Below, in pieces: positions 15,863 through 27,756 of a stretch of 64,000 bases of DNA; within the stretch, counting starts at the first letter, position 1, and each line of letters begins with the position of its first letter. Source of the stretch: Polytrichum commune (lineage: Eukaryota > Streptophyta > Polytrichopsida > Polytrichales > Polytrichaceae); the NCBI GenBank assembly GCA_950295325.1, contig OX485804.1, positions 33,416,001 through 33,480,000 of the forward strand, read 5' to 3'. The notes beneath the pieces are model-generated. The model did not search any database. It was not told where the DNA came from and worked only from the letters and a program-made list of their open reading frames with translations. The translations under genes were made by a program, and so were the position numbers.

Positions 15863-18508
15863 ATGGAAATCACCACAGTTTCAGTGTCTGCAGGAAAGCA
15901 ACTGTCACAGCAGGGTGAGGCTTGGAGTTTGATCAAGTCAGGGGCACTCAGGGCTTTAGCAACCATCAGGTTTAGCACTGGAGATACCAAGTTATACCCT
16001 CCCTTGTGCAAGCAGCACATTTGGCAACACGCCTTGCTTCAAGCAGTCAGCCAAGCGGCCAAGCTTCTGAGAGAGCTCCCACACCTTAAGTTGATGCACG
16101 GGTTGCTCCCCTACACACCAATGGAGTCGTTCACTTTCAGCATGGATGCTGCATTTAAGAGCACTCAATTCAGCAAGGAGGAGTTGACCTTCTTGCGCAA
16201 GCTGCGACTGGAGGAGTTCCTGTGCGACGTGCCATGGGGAGTGTTGCATTCAGTCCGAGCAGCAGAGGTTATCAACACCTTGCAAGAGGAAACGCTGAAG
16301 GTCAACCTTAAAGGTGAAACCTTCCCTCTGTTCACTGAAAATTGGAGGGACTTATTTCGGAACATCTTTCATTTGTCACCCAAAGGGGCGGGTGGAGGAG
16401 AGACACGGCAGTTGCATGAGCTCTTCCCTTCTTTAAAGGTCATACAAAAAGGGCAGGTCACAGTGAAGGTGAGTGACTGCCAATTGGCCGGTTCCAAAAG
16501 GCCATTGCGCCTTCTCAGTTCATTCTTTTGCCTCAACACAACAGGTCAGTACAGTGTCACCATCCATTTTGCTAAGCTAGTGTTGGCTGCAATCAACGGA
16601 CAAGCAGTGGATTGGCCTCTAGAGTTCTTTGATGAGTTTAAAGCGGAAGTGGTCACTCTGCATCGAAACCAACAGGAAGATAAAGCAAAGGTCATTAAAA
16701 CGGCAATTGGACCTCATCTGACCATGATTTTAGAAAAGGCCAAACTCTTGGACAAGCAGGAAAGGAAGACAGCAGGGTATGGCACCCCAGCAGGGTTGTC
16801 CATGACTGAAAGGGAACCCCCAGCCAGGAAACGAAAATTGAGTGACCAAATAGGGAAGGGAAAAATGGATGCAGTCATACGGATCACCAACCGTTACCCC
16901 CACCCCTCCAAAAGTCAGGCCCAGGCGGCTCGTGACACGGATGCAACGGGGGAGCCTTCCAAGCGGCGAGTCATACAAGCTGCAGAAAAGTGGCAGGTAC
17001 CAGATAGTACTTCCACCATGATCAACCAGATCTGTTTCACTCATCGCAGGTTAGAGCAATTGTTAACCACATTTACCAGTAAAGCTGGACCAGAGTTCAT
17101 TCAGAAAATGGACGATGAATTCCAAAAATTGCAGACTGATGCCACCAGCCACTACAAACAGGGATTAAGGGAGAGAGAATCCCTCACTGAAAATGAGCAT
17201 GCGGTAGAGAAGGGTTTGTTACAGATGGAAATCAGAAAGCTCACCGACCAAATTTCAGCTCTTAATGAGAATTATGATGAGCAGATCGAGGTGTCGTTCG
17301 ATCTCCAGGAACAATTGACCACGGCAGAGGAGGCATTGGCCACTCTCACAAAAACCAACAAAACACAACAAGCACAATGTGACCAACTGACTGAAGACTT
17401 GAACCGGCAGAACAACAGGCTGGCGGAAATAGAAGCGGAACTGGAAGCTACCCAAGTACAATTCACCGAACTACAGCTCCAGCATCAGGGGCAGTCCGAT
17501 CTTTTAGCGACCACACAAGAGCGGCTTCGGCTACAAAATCTGGCATCAAAATCGACCAGTCCGGATACCCCCAGATCCGGGGATCAGACGCCACATGCAA
17601 GTGGCAGCACAGTCCACATACCTACATCAGGGCTCTATTCAATGGTGGAAGGGGCCCTGAATCAACCCGAGACCAAGGAACGTGCCATCAGCGAGTTACA
17701 GCAGGAACTTGCATACATCCGGCGTGAGAGGGATGAACTCCAGGTGACACTGGGAAGGACAATGGAAAGCCCCCGCACGATTGATGAAGAAGCACTCGGC
17801 CCGGCAGACATTCCCAGATCAAGCACAATGCCGAAGGCCGCCATCTACCACCAGCTAACAACCAACATCCCTCCTTTTACTACTATCATGCAATATTTCC
17901 AGGCTATGAAGGGCCTCAATCTCTTGGTCAGCCGGGTACCGCTCCTCAAACCAGGTACTACCCTTTCGAAGAGCCAATTTGAACAGATCTGGGAAATGGC
18001 TGATGCTACCGCCAGAGACACAATTGCATTCATGTGGGTTACAGGGGATATCAAATTGCATGCAGGGATGATGGAATTAGTCACGGGATCCCCACCCTTT
18101 TATGTTGGACGATTCATGCTCAGAACATTGAGTTTCATCAGCCACCATCACTCAACCTACTACAACCACACCCCATCACATAGGCTGCCCACCCTTAAGT
18201 CCTACTCGAACTCTGTTTTCCGCCAGATCAGGGACTTTGTGAAAAACCAACCCATCACATTCACCCAGGCGCTCAAAAATCTCTCTACAGAGGATACAAC
18301 CATTTGTTACGAAGCCACCCAGCAATACACATGGTTACAGGAGCGCCATCCCCACAGGTTACCCGAACCTTACACGATTCAACAGATTCAAGACTACGCA
18401 ATGCGAGTGATTAAGGAAAAGGAAACCACCCTCTCCACGCGGCGTTTCGGCACACCCAGCCCACGCACGATCCTCCAGACAGATCACTACTGTCAAGCAA
18501 GAGCATAG
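15863..18508 (+). CDS. Extra large ORF between pol and 3' LTR, coiled-coil protein of unknown function, 881 aa
   Basis: Long sense-strand frame starting in a good context (ACCATGG) and ending 16 bases before the polypurine tract. I do not recognise the family. Residues about 1-290 form a globular alpha-helical region with several Leu/Trp-rich helices. Residues 310-385 are basic and flexible with nuclear-localisation-like clusters (PPARKRKLSDQ, EPSKRRV). About 390-580 is Gln/Glu-rich coiled coil; 580-690 is Ser/Pro/Thr-rich linker with a further short coiled coil. 690-881 is a second globular part with His-rich HHHSTYYNH. There is no signal peptide, clear membrane segment or zinc finger, so it does not look like a classical envelope protein. 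Its base composition is richer in GC than gag-pol, hinting at a different origin. Position matches the env or extra-ORF slot of Athila/Tat-type elements. It may be made from a spliced RNA (acceptor near 15783). Confidence 0.8.
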   Translation: MEITTVSVSAGKQLSQQGEAWSLIKSGALRALATIRFSTGDTKLYPPLCKQHIWQHALLQAVSQAAKLLRELPHLKLMHGLLPYTPMESFTFSMDAAFKSTQFSKEELTFLRKLRLEEFLCDVPWGVLHSVRAAEVINTLQEETLKVNLKGETFPLFTENWRDLFRNIFHLSPKGAGGGETRQLHELFPSLKVIQKGQVTVKVSDCQLAGSKRPLRLLSSFFCLNTTGQYSVTIHFAKLVLAAINGQAVDWPLEFFDEFKAEVVTLHRNQQEDKAKVIKTAIGPHLTMILEKAKLLDKQERKTAGYGTPAGLSMTEREPPARKRKLSDQIGKGKMDAVIRITNRYPHPSKSQAQAARDTDATGEPSKRRVIQAAEKWQVPDSTSTMINQICFTHRRLEQLLTTFTSKAGPEFIQKMDDEFQKLQTDATSHYKQGLRERESLTENEHAVEKGLLQMEIRKLTDQISALNENYDEQIEVSFDLQEQLTTAEEALATLTKTNKTQQAQCDQLTEDLNRQNNRLAEIEAELEATQVQFTELQLQHQGQSDLLATTQERLRLQNLASKSTSPDTPRSGDQTPHASGSTVHIPTSGLYSMVEGALNQPETKERAISELQQELAYIRRERDELQVTLGRTMESPRTIDEEALGPADIPRSSTMPKAAIYHQLTTNIPPFTTIMQYFQAMKGLNLLVSRVPLLKPGTTLSKSQFEQIWEMADATARDTIAFMWVTGDIKLHAGMMELVTGSPPFYVGRFMLRTLSFISHHHSTYYNHTPSHRLPTLKSYSNSVFRQIRDFVKNQPITFTQALKNLSTEDTTICYEATQQYTWLQERHPHRLPEPYTIQQIQDYAMRVIKEKETTLSTRRFGTPSPRTILQTDHYCQARA

Positions 18509-18524
18509 GGACATGCTCTCTCTC

Positions 18525-18541
18525 GGGAGGGGAGGATAAAA
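18525..18541 (+). other. Polypurine tract
   Basis: GGGAGGGGAGGATAAAA, all purines except one T, lies immediately before the TGTAGAG start of the 3' LTR. It would prime plus-strand synthesis. Confidence 0.85.
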
Positions 18542-20697
18542 TGTAGAGACATTCTGCATCAGACAACTGCGAGGTGATTTCGGTGACAAAAACATGCACA
18601 AGCTAAGAAGCAGCAGCAGCAGCGCAAGGGGGAGCCGATCGAGGGTAAGGACCAGAGGAGGCCGCGGAGCAGACCGGGAGCGGCCACGTGGCAGAACAGG
18701 CTGGGAGCCCAGCTAGGGGAGCTGGAAGGAGGACTGTGAGCCCAAGAGGGAGAAGGCCGCGAGAATTAGGGCCAGGCCACCTCTCTTTGGTAGGACCCAC
18801 CAAGCTTACTAATTAGGGTTACGTGTCGAGCTAGTGAAACTCTATACTAGAAGGTTAGGGGCCCAAGTTTAGTGAACCTATTAGTAAAGCGTTTCGCACT
18901 AGTAGGTTAGGAGCTACTTAGTAGAATAGTAAGTAGGGATGGGAGAGGATGAACCCAGAAAATGGTAGATGAAAGGACATGGGGATGACTATTTCTGAAT
19001 GAACTCACCTAACTACATTGCCGTCAATGAATGACGAGCCAATTTTGGGGATGAATGGAGGAAATGAATGGTAACCAACTCATGGCACATCTAGGCGGTT
19101 AGAACATGCCCGTATGTACTTCATGGGTAGATCTATTTTAAGCACGTGTCAGTCTAATTATAGATCTGACAGGGTTGAATTTAGACTGTAAGGGCATATA
19201 TGACTAAAATTAGTAAATACAGACATTTAAAGACCTAACCGCCACATCTTAGATTACCCTAAATTCGAAGCCTATATAAAGGGGCCACATATGGCACCTA
19301 ATTCACCTCATTCTAAACACGAGCCATCCGAGGTGGAGGACGACGCGCTTGAAGACTAAAGGATATAACCTATCCTCGCATTCGAAGACTAAAGGATATA
19401 ACCTATCCTCGCGTTTGAAGACTAAAGGATATAACCTATCCTCGCGTTGAAGACTAAAGGATATAATCTATCCTCGCATTTGAAGACTAAAGGATATAAC
19501 CTATCCTCGCATTTGAAGACTAAAGGATTGTAATCCTCGCAATTGCAAATTCAAAGGGATTGAGATATTATCCCCGAACTTGAAGGCGTAAAGGATTGAA
19601 GAATCCTCGAAATGATTCAAGACTTTAGAGGATAGGAAATCTTAGAGTTTCTTCAACACGAAGAGGATCAAGGATCCGTAGAAAATTGAGATTTTGGAAA
19701 ATCAAATAAACCGGAGGAACTTTTGGAGACATTGATTTGAGAGTTGATTAAACTTGAAAGCGTAAAGCCAAAATTGGCAGTACTCGAAAGAATTAAAAAA
19801 TGGAGCAAAGCCAAATTGGATACCTAGAGCTACTCGAGTGTGATTTGAGGTAGATTGAGCTAGGTGGCGAAGTCGAAATCATGATCTAGAGAACGTGGTG
19901 GACGCGACATGGAGATTATCAAAACATGAAATCATTTCAACTTGTGTACACGGAATGCGGCCGGCAAATGGAACCTCATCAACCTCTCAACTCGGAGCAA
20001 GATTAGGATTTCAAACTCTACTTCATAGATTTAAAGAACTCAAAAATCATGTGATATGATTGAAGATTAATACTCGAATACGGAACAAACATTTAATGAA
20101 AGCTTTTCACGAGAACATTATGTAAACTCTAGGAATTGAGTAGAAGAATGAAATCTTATGAATATACTTTAGTGAGGGGGTATGTTTGGACCTTCAAAGG
20201 AATCGTGAACTTATCATAAACATACATTCTTAATGGATTAAGGATATTTTACGATCATTCAAACCATGAAAGATATTGTATGTATGAATGATGTTCTCCC
20301 TAAAACACTTAACCCTGACATTAAGATTTCGGGGAACATAAACTTGACAACTTGGACACTTTATCCTTAGGGATTTATAAAAGGATTTTGAAACACTTTT
20401 CTTGATTACGAAAAGTATTGTGTTGTTAAATCTATTTGAAGGTTTAGGATCACCTAACCTTGACATTAGATTTCGGGGGACATAAACTTGAAAACTTAGG
20501 TCAATTTGTCCTTGAGGATTCAAAAAGAGCATTAAGATTTTGTATCACAAAATTAAGATTATATGAGTGCAAACACCTTCACCAGAAATGGAAATCAAAT
20601 GAAGGATCTAATTTTGGTGGGAGTAATTTCCATGTAAACCGGTCAGCAGCGGGTTACACCATCTAAGTTTGCTGAGGGTTTGAAGGTGACCTCGACA
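18542..20697 (+). repeat. 3' LTR, complete (2156 bp)
   Basis: Bounded by TGTAGAG and CTCGACA, an imperfect inverted pair with TG...CA ends, preceded by the polypurine tract. The right boundary is fixed by where identity with the 5' LTR ends. U3 (18542 to about 19300) has a GC-rich beginning with a CAG run near 18610 and a TATA box at 19273. The six-unit hairpin array is at 19351-19545. Compared with the visible 5' LTR only A20661 differs. Confidence 0.93.
19273..19280 (+). promoter_or_regulatory. LTR TATA box
   Basis: TATATAAA in the context CCTATATAAAGGGG is a strong plant TATA element. Transcription should start about 25-35 bases downstream, near 19300-19310, placing the hairpin array in the RNA. 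The equivalent box of the 5' LTR lies just left of base 1. Confidence 0.75.
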
Positions 20698-21559
20698 CTA
20701 ATTAAAGATTGGAAAAAGGGCTTTGAAAAGATTGTGATTTACTTAAGAGAACTTATCATGAAACAAGCATTGTAAGAAGCCGGAAGAGGCTAACTCTTTT
20801 GAATGAACAATCACAAAGATTTGTGCATAGTAACACTTGAGCTTAAAAAGGATTTGAGTACCTTTCACTTACTTGAGCAATCTTGACTAGAGGTACGCTA
20901 TCCATTGCATTAGGCTAAGGATCGTAACCAAGGATTTCTACTCAAGCAAAGCCGCCAAATAGGCAAATTCCACATCTTGTCACCATGATACCTATACTAA
21001 GATTTCACGTCATTCCAATCTAAGGAAACTTAGGAATAGTAAGTTAAGGCGTTGAAATCTAACCAAGGATATCTCGGAGAATTCTACTCAATAGATCTTG
21101 AGAATTCGGAATTACACCTAAGTAAGGGAATGTGAACTTTGTGGACTAAGAATAAAGTTAAGAATCAAAAGGGAAAGAATACAACAATTGTAAGTATATT
21201 CGAATTAAAAGATCTTAGTACAATATTCTTAGAATTGAAATGGAATAAGAATATTTCATTATCATTCAAACCATGAAAGATATTGTATGTAAGGATAAGA
21301 GTTTCCTTTAAAACACTTAACCCTGACATTAGGATTTCGGGGAACATAAACTTGCAAACTTAGGTCAACTACTCCTTGAGAGTTCAAAAGAGCATCAAGA
21401 TTACATGTTACAAAATTAAGGTAACAGAGAGAATACAAACACCTTCACAAGTATGAAAAGCTAAGATAATCTAATTTTGGTGGGAGTAACTTCCATGTAA
21501 ACCGGTTCGCAGCGGGTTACACCGTCTAAGTTTGCTGAGGGTTGAAGGTGACCTCGACA
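20698..21559 (+). repeat. 3' part of an older, diverged LTR of the same family
   Basis: From about 21260 to 21559 the sequence tracks the end of the LTR with many substitutions and small indels: shared landmarks are CATTCAAACCATGAAAGATA, TTTCGGGGAACATAAACTTG, a GTAAACCGGT...GCAGCGGGTTACACC block, and the terminal GAAGGTGACCTCGACA. The DNA immediately after 20697 is weakly LTR-like as well. The young element therefore probably inserted into this older LTR, whose left part should lie upstream of the window. Confidence 0.8.
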
Positions 21560-24241
21560 CACTCAATGTTGGTTATGGCATTTTCATGGACAAGTTTTGA
21601 GGTTAAAATGGGATTTGTCCGTAGCATCTTGACTTTGGAGATGAGCTATAACGAGGGAAAAACTTGGCATCAATAAACCTTGAAATTTGAATATTCTCAT
21701 AATTGAAGGAAGTGATGCACGAGAATTTGCCATGTTTTATCCCCAAAAAAGGACCTTTGACCAATCAATTTCACCTAGAAAGTGAGCAGAAGGTTTGTGT
21801 GATCCACTAGATGGGAACAACTCAATAGTTGAGAATCTCCACAAATTCTCATGCCAAATGTGCAAACCACAATAGGCTAGCCATCTCGAATTCGGAGCTG
21901 TATATAAACTATCCCATATTTCTAACCACACATTTGCAAAGAATTCCTTAAAATTTTGAAAATGCCCAAATGTTAAATTGTGAAATAAGACATATAGATA
22001 TTCAACATCGTTCAAATGACAAAGATTCAAATATGCACTACATACACCTTATCATAGTTGTCACATATGATCATAACTCTTTACTATCCAATTTCGGAGG
22101 AGTCCATCTCCAAGTCATGCCAAGTCATCATATACTTTACGCCAACATCATAAAGCAAAACTTGGACCAATAGTAAATTTGAACCAATATGATACATGAC
22201 GACTATAAAGTGCTTCTATTTTGGAGCATTGAGTGAGAATATTCTTGATTGTTGTCCTCATTCATACATCTATTGTTTGTGGAATTGATTGATTATCTTA
22301 TTGTGGCCAATAAAAGTATGTGTGACAACAAGGAGGGAGGGCGGGAGGGATATCATAGGCGTGAGCTCATGTGTGAGCATGGGGTAAGTTTACTGAGTAG
22401 GGATGTGGGACAAGTGTTGCTGCCTCATGTTGGAGACGGTCCCTTTTGGGTATGGGAGGGGTTCATGGGTTCCTAATGGTTGTAGAAATAGGTGTATGTG
22501 GTGTATCCAAAACATGGGTGTTATATTGACAACGTGGGTTATTGGTGATACTATGTGTTGGGATCACATCCTGAGTTTGTCATTGTTTATCCCACAATTT
22601 GTGCTAATTGGCAAGGTGTGAGTGACCTCAATGTAAGATTCACCTTTGGGGTTTTGTTGGTTGTGTGTGGGTTGGCTGTGATGGTTGTAGTTATTAGGGT
22701 AATATGGGGAGTTGGTAATTTTCTAGATGTCTCTTGTTGAGCATGAGGATTGTGAGGCAACGGAATGACATAGTCTATGGTTGCATCCACAGTTCTACCC
22801 GTAATATCCATAGAGACCACATTGTGATTGCCACATTATTTCTCCAACACCTGAACACCGGTTGGATGCTCTTTTTGAAAAGAGGACACTTTTGGCGGGA
22901 ATACTCAAGGTCTACTCCATAATGATGTTTTGAAAAGCAGATATGGGGTAGAAGCCACAATATTTTTTACTATCACTTTGAGCTCATAGCCACCCTCACG
23001 CCACCCTCCCAATTGTTGATTGGTTTTTTTTCCCAATAGAATCACATTAACCAGCAAAGAGAACCAAGATTCTCAATTCTTGACTGATGTTTCTTTTCAA
23101 AGAAAGAGATATTGGTAACATTTCTCTCTAATCACATATTTCCTGAAAATATTGAGAAAATTAATTATATATACTTTAGAAGAGAAAAATAAACTAAAAT
23201 AAATAATGTAGATGTGTATCATGTAGATGATTATCTATGCAACACAAAAACCTTCACAAACCCAAGGATTCTTTTTGATGAAAGGTTTGACATATTTTTT
23301 GTATTTCATTAGCAAAGTTTCCTCACTCTATACATACTAAGACCATAATGTTGTATATTTTAAGTCTACATATGATAAACATGGTTACAAAATATGCACA
23401 TGAGCCAATGTAATATCCGTTTTATGAACATTATTTCACACTCTTACTTTGAAATCGCTTACATTGGGAGCTAACTTAACTTTTATGGAACCACACTAAA
23501 CAATCCCACTCCTATGGGTAAAGAATCATCGTAATGATGATTAGTCTGGGCCACTCTAATTCTTGAGTCAGGGTAACATTAACATGGGTCCAAGACCTCG
23601 GATCTTCCCCTTAATCTTCCTGAAGACTTCCAACCAACAACTTACATGAAATAATACAATCACCTTATGTCAAAAATAGCGCAAAAAAAAACTAAAACCA
23701 CCCACAATATTCTACATTAAAAAGAACAATTAACATGGCCCACTATGATTTTCCCCTGAAACAATCATGTGGGTTGGAAATTAGTGTGGCCCACATCAAT
23801 TCTCACTACGGGAATTGGCGTTGGCTCTAGCGAATAGAGCTTCATGTTTGGTGCCGTTTCCGGAAAGATCCGAGGGTGGTGAGGCCCGGCCGTGCTATGC
23901 GTGTGAAGATAGTTTTGTGGGCCTACGGTATATAGTGTGATTCCACGCTTGCCTAAAAGGAGAGGGGGAGAGGGAGTGGGAGTGTTAGAGACGAAACGAC
24001 AATAGTGATGAGCTACTACTAACTTAATGCCTCGGGACATTGACTTGAATCTTGTGAGACCCAATCCCCATGTTGCCCACGACCGTAAGTTAGCTTTCCC
24101 TTCGCAAAGGAAGGCCAAATGAGGTTGATTCAAATCGCGGCTTTACATGCAACATGAAGTGCAGCTCGACATGCGGAGATGGGCATCCAATGGCCGGCTA
24201 CCTTGCCAAATAATAGTCCAATGAAGCTCCGTAACTAGGCC
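21560..24241. other. Non-coding DNA, no gene recognised
   Basis: Mixed intergenic sequence. Bases 22320-22760 are strikingly rich in G and T on the plus strand, similar in character to 37.6-39.7 kb. Bases 23815-24240 look like scrambled repeat relics. No reading frame shows a recognisable domain. Confidence 0.5.
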
Positions 24242-24957
24242 TTGGGGCCCTTCTCTCTAAAACGTAGGTGGGTCACGGGTTTTCGTTTCATAACACCTAT
24301 CGAGGGACGGGGTGGTAGTAAAAAGCATACATGTCTTCTTTTATAGGTTGGGTGTTGATTTATTCCATTTAAATCTTTGAAGGTCGAAGTGAAATCTCTA
24401 TAAAATTGTATATAATGATATAGTCTAATTCAACAGCTTATTGGAAAAAATTGGTACCTCTTATGATGAATTTGATTGTACGTGTGGCATCTTTTTGAAG
24501 TCAATGTTGTTCACTCAAAAGTTCAGTCATTCATGTGTCCACAGGGAGAAGATTGATACGTATACGTATATGCTAGTACGGTTGGGTGGAGGTGACTGGT
24601 TTGGGGCCCCTCTCTCTAAAACGTAGGTGGGTCGCGGGTTTTTGTTTCATAACACCTATCGAGGGAGGGGGTGGTAGTAAAATTATACATGCCTTCCTTT
24701 GTAGGTTGGGTTTTGATTTATTCCAATCAAATCTTTGAAGGTCGAAGTGAAATCTCTATAAACTCGTATGTAATGATACAGTCTAATTCAACAGCTTATT
24801 AGAAAAAATCGGTACCTCTTATGATGAATTTGATTGTACATGTGGCATCTTTTTGAAGTCAATATTGTTCACTCAAAAGTTCAATCACCCAAGTGTCCAC
24901 AGGCTAAAGATTGTTACGTATATGTATATGCTAGTATGGTTGGGTGGAGGTGACTGC
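24242..24957 (+). repeat. 359-bp tandem duplication, two copies
   Basis: TTGGGGCCC plus CTCTCTAAAACGTAGGTGGG opens at 24242 and again at 24601. Both copies carry matching text through CATAACACCTATCGAGGGA, ATTCAACAGCTTATT and GATGAATTTGATTGTA to a GGTTGGGTGGAGGTGACTG end. Copies differ by scattered substitutions. A weak relative of the middle part occurs near 35390-35440. Confidence 0.85.
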
Positions 24958-25919
24958 TTGGACTAAAAGTTCAACCTTGGGCCTCAACCTTTAGGGGTTG
25001 AGCTCACCAGACAAATTCACAATCTTAGACCTCAATTTAAGTGTTAAATTTTCTTAACTAGCAATCCCATGCTCTACAATAGTAGGTAATCACCGTTTCA
25101 CCCCTCCCCCTCCCCCTCCCCCTTGGTAGGTGATGTGAACATTCACCTACAGGTAGACTGTTGCTTCATCTAGGAGGCCAAAGATTTGTGCCATCCATGT
25201 AAGTCGAAAGTGAAAACGTCGGGAACACATCATAACTTATATTTGTTTATTTCTTGATGTTTTGATGTCTATTCTTAGATCCATGGCTAGCCACATAACA
25301 CTCAAATATATATAGGTGTTCAATAATGATAAGTAACCAAATTAGTTCACTTACCTTACTAGGTTTTCTCATTCCCAAACGTAGTTTGCGAATCACTCAA
25401 GTGGTTGTGGTCTCGGGGGGTGCACTCCCTTTTATATTTTGCGTACACGTGCACTCAAGACCTATTTATCGGGGGGGCTATATTCCTTGTAGAAGATTAC
25501 AAGGTGTGGTATTTTCCAAAATAAAGGTAAATGCTTGTATTTTAAAAACACCCTATCAGTAATTATACTTTTTTGTGGTCAATGATGAGGTCAATTTTCC
25601 AAATTACAATCTATCATCCGTTAAGGTTCCAGACTGAAGATGAAATCAAATTGACTATCATCTTTAGTGGTCTTGCATTTTAGTAGGTATCATTATGGTT
25701 GTTACCTCAACTTTCTCCCTAAACCTTGGCCTCGAAGCTCTTTAGTGACGATCAACCACACGGAGTAGTGGGATTCATGGGGTAAAAAGTGGTCAATGGT
25801 TGTGGTCAACATTTTGTTATGTTTTTTTCTTTCATAAAATAGAACCAAAAATAAAAATAAATAAAAATCACAACCACAACCATAACATGTAAACAACCTT
25901 GAGACTATGATCGGGGAGA
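24958..25919. other. Non-coding DNA with a C-rich microsatellite
   Basis: A CCCCCT-type run occurs at about 25101-25123. No gene or defined mobile element was recognised. Confidence 0.5.
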
Positions 25920-26115
25920 ACCGGCAGTTAGTTACAGACGAACCGGTTGAGTTTGAGAAATAACCGGTTGAAGTTCAAGACTGCAGGAAAATTACCGATC
26001 ATTTTAGAGGAATTTATAGAATATACCCATTTTAAGAAAGGAAAACCGAAGGATGTCAACATGTAACCGGTAGGACTTGCAAACACTAGGATCTCAACCG
26101 ATTATGCCCAAAAAT
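25920..26115 (+). repeat. Relic related to the untranslated part of the giant retrotransposon
   Basis: Several blocks align in order with 15050-15230: TTTTAGAGGAAT, an AAGAAA..ACC block, GAGGATGTCAACA (here AAGGATGTCAACA), a CCGGT-GGAC block and GCAAACA. The similarity is clear but diverged. It marks an older member of the family or a relative. Confidence 0.65.
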
Positions 26116-27381
26116 CTCCCCAATCGCTGCCTTGAGAGGCTCGGTGACATCATTGATGGTGTCGGATTTGACCTTCAAGTGTTAACTCACCCATGGTTGT
26201 ATTGGGCTCCTGGTAATCTCTATGTTGTCTAGATGTCCAAGCAGTTTTCAAGTTTGTTGGGAAAATAATGAAGTGCAGCTATAATTTCACCCCATATCCC
26301 ACACTTCACTTGAAGGCCCTTCTTGACACCATTAATTAACTTGGACTTGGTTTTCCTTGATATGAATATATAGTGGAGTTCAATGACACAACATTTTGCA
26401 GTTGAATGAATCCTCAGCAGTACAAAGTGGGTACACATCAAGGTTGGTAAAATTCAAGGTGCGATTGCATGCGTCTACACACACAAATTACAAAAAGGGT
26501 TACCAGGTTAAACATACCAAGTTTTTTTTTTTTAAAGGAAAAAATATAAAGTGTTGGGGTAGTGTACATGATTAAGTGTAACGACACTTAGCCCCTAAAT
26601 GCTTAAGATGCTCAAATGCATCAAAATACATGTGTTTTATGTTCGTTTTGTCAACTTCATTTTATCACAATTTTTTGATATGTTACTAGGTGTTATACGA
26701 TTTTGAAACAATGGGGGGTTAATGGATTGTATCAAATTTGAGACATATATAAATTTTTGAACTTAGATTAGTTGGATATTCTGTTGTTTGGCTCCCCTGT
26801 TTGGACAGTTCATACCAAGTCCGTCATTTGAGAATAGGCACGTGTTCATGCCCGACTTGCTTGAGTTGTTGACCACTTAACAAAGGCTAAGCATCCACAT
26901 GGTTGGATGTGCAATTTGCATTTCAAACGTGGAGATACAAATCTCCAAAATTCATTGTGTCTCGTGGTATGCTTCAAGGTGCCTTTAGGTCTTCCATTTA
27001 GAAGTCTATCTAAGGGCCTTGCCACACATGTCAATTTATTGACCAAACTGAATTGGTAACAATGAGCTTTGCGACCCGTGAAAGTAGGATTCAGTTACCC
27101 TAGCCAACCGGAACGCTGCTTGGGACCATTCGCACTATCAACTCACAAGCAACAATGGAACAATTAGGGGAGGCTCAAATTAGCAAAACTTTTGAATTAG
27201 CTAAGTAGTTGGGAGAGGCTCCGATTAGCCATCATATGCTAGGTGGCTACACTTTAGGATTCACAAAATCATGTCAAAGTTCACATGGATTCATCCTTGG
27301 TAACTGTTGAAATTTTCTAACTAAACTCAAAAAGTACTTCAACAAAGCTTGCCTAACCCCTCCCGATTCCAGTCAACATAA
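26116..27381. other. Non-coding DNA, no gene recognised
   Basis: AT-rich intergenic DNA with homopolymer runs (T/A around 26521-26545). I see no gene or defined repeat. Confidence 0.5.
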
Positions 27382-27756
27382 GGGCCGGTTTACACTACGG
27401 TGGAGAAGGCCTCCGGTCAGTCAAGAATGCTTGGCCAAGACATGGTTATATGAGGCAAATGGTGGATGTGCCGGAGAAGAATTAAAGGCAATAAAATATT
27501 TTTATTGAGTTGGGCTTCTCCGGCCTCTTGAGGCCGGACAAGAAACTCCTCCTCCGGAGAAGCCCAACTCCAAAAAGTGTCGCCATGTAGGCGGCCATGT
27601 CATTTTATCATCCATGAGAAAAGTTCATCACCATTGTTTTCTTCACCTAGTGTAAACACCCACCGGTCAAGAGTTGCATTTTCGACCAATCACAATTGAG
27701 AAACGCCCTTTTTTTCATGACCGGTGGACTTCTCCACCGTAGTGTAAACCAGCCCT
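27382..27756. mobile_element. Tourist-like MITE 1 (375 bp)
   Basis: Starts GGGCCGGTTTACACTACGG and ends with the inverse CCGTAGTGTAAACCAGCCC, extending to roughly 38-bp terminal inverted repeats with few mismatches. Flanked by TAA on both sides (27379-27381, 27757-27759), the 3-bp TWA duplication of PIF/Harbinger-type elements. A second inner inverted repeat (CTTCTCCGGCC / CCGGAGAAG) lies in the centre. It has no coding capacity. Confidence 0.9.

Larger units (their letters stand above)
1..20697 (+). mobile_element. Giant Ty3/gypsy LTR retrotransposon (Tat/Athila-like), 5' end cut by window
   Basis: The sequence from base 1 recurs from base 19284 (constant offset 19283), which defines two LTRs. 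The 3' LTR starts at 18542 with TGTAGAG after a polypurine tract and ends at 20697 with CTCGACA. By offset, the 5' LTR should start 742 bases before the window, giving about 21.4 kb in total. Inside are a primer site, leader ORF, Gag-Pol with protease, RT, RNase H and integrase, and a large extra gene before the 3' LTR. I found a single mismatch (G1378 versus A20661) between the compared LTR parts, so the insertion is recent. The DGGS-type protease and the DWRxPxxxYL integrase start are known from plant Tat/Athila-like elements. No Tat-type second RNase H and no chromodomain are evident, so the exact lineage is open. The 5' target duplication lies outside the window; the 3' one would be CTAAT (20698-20702). 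Confidence 0.96.
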
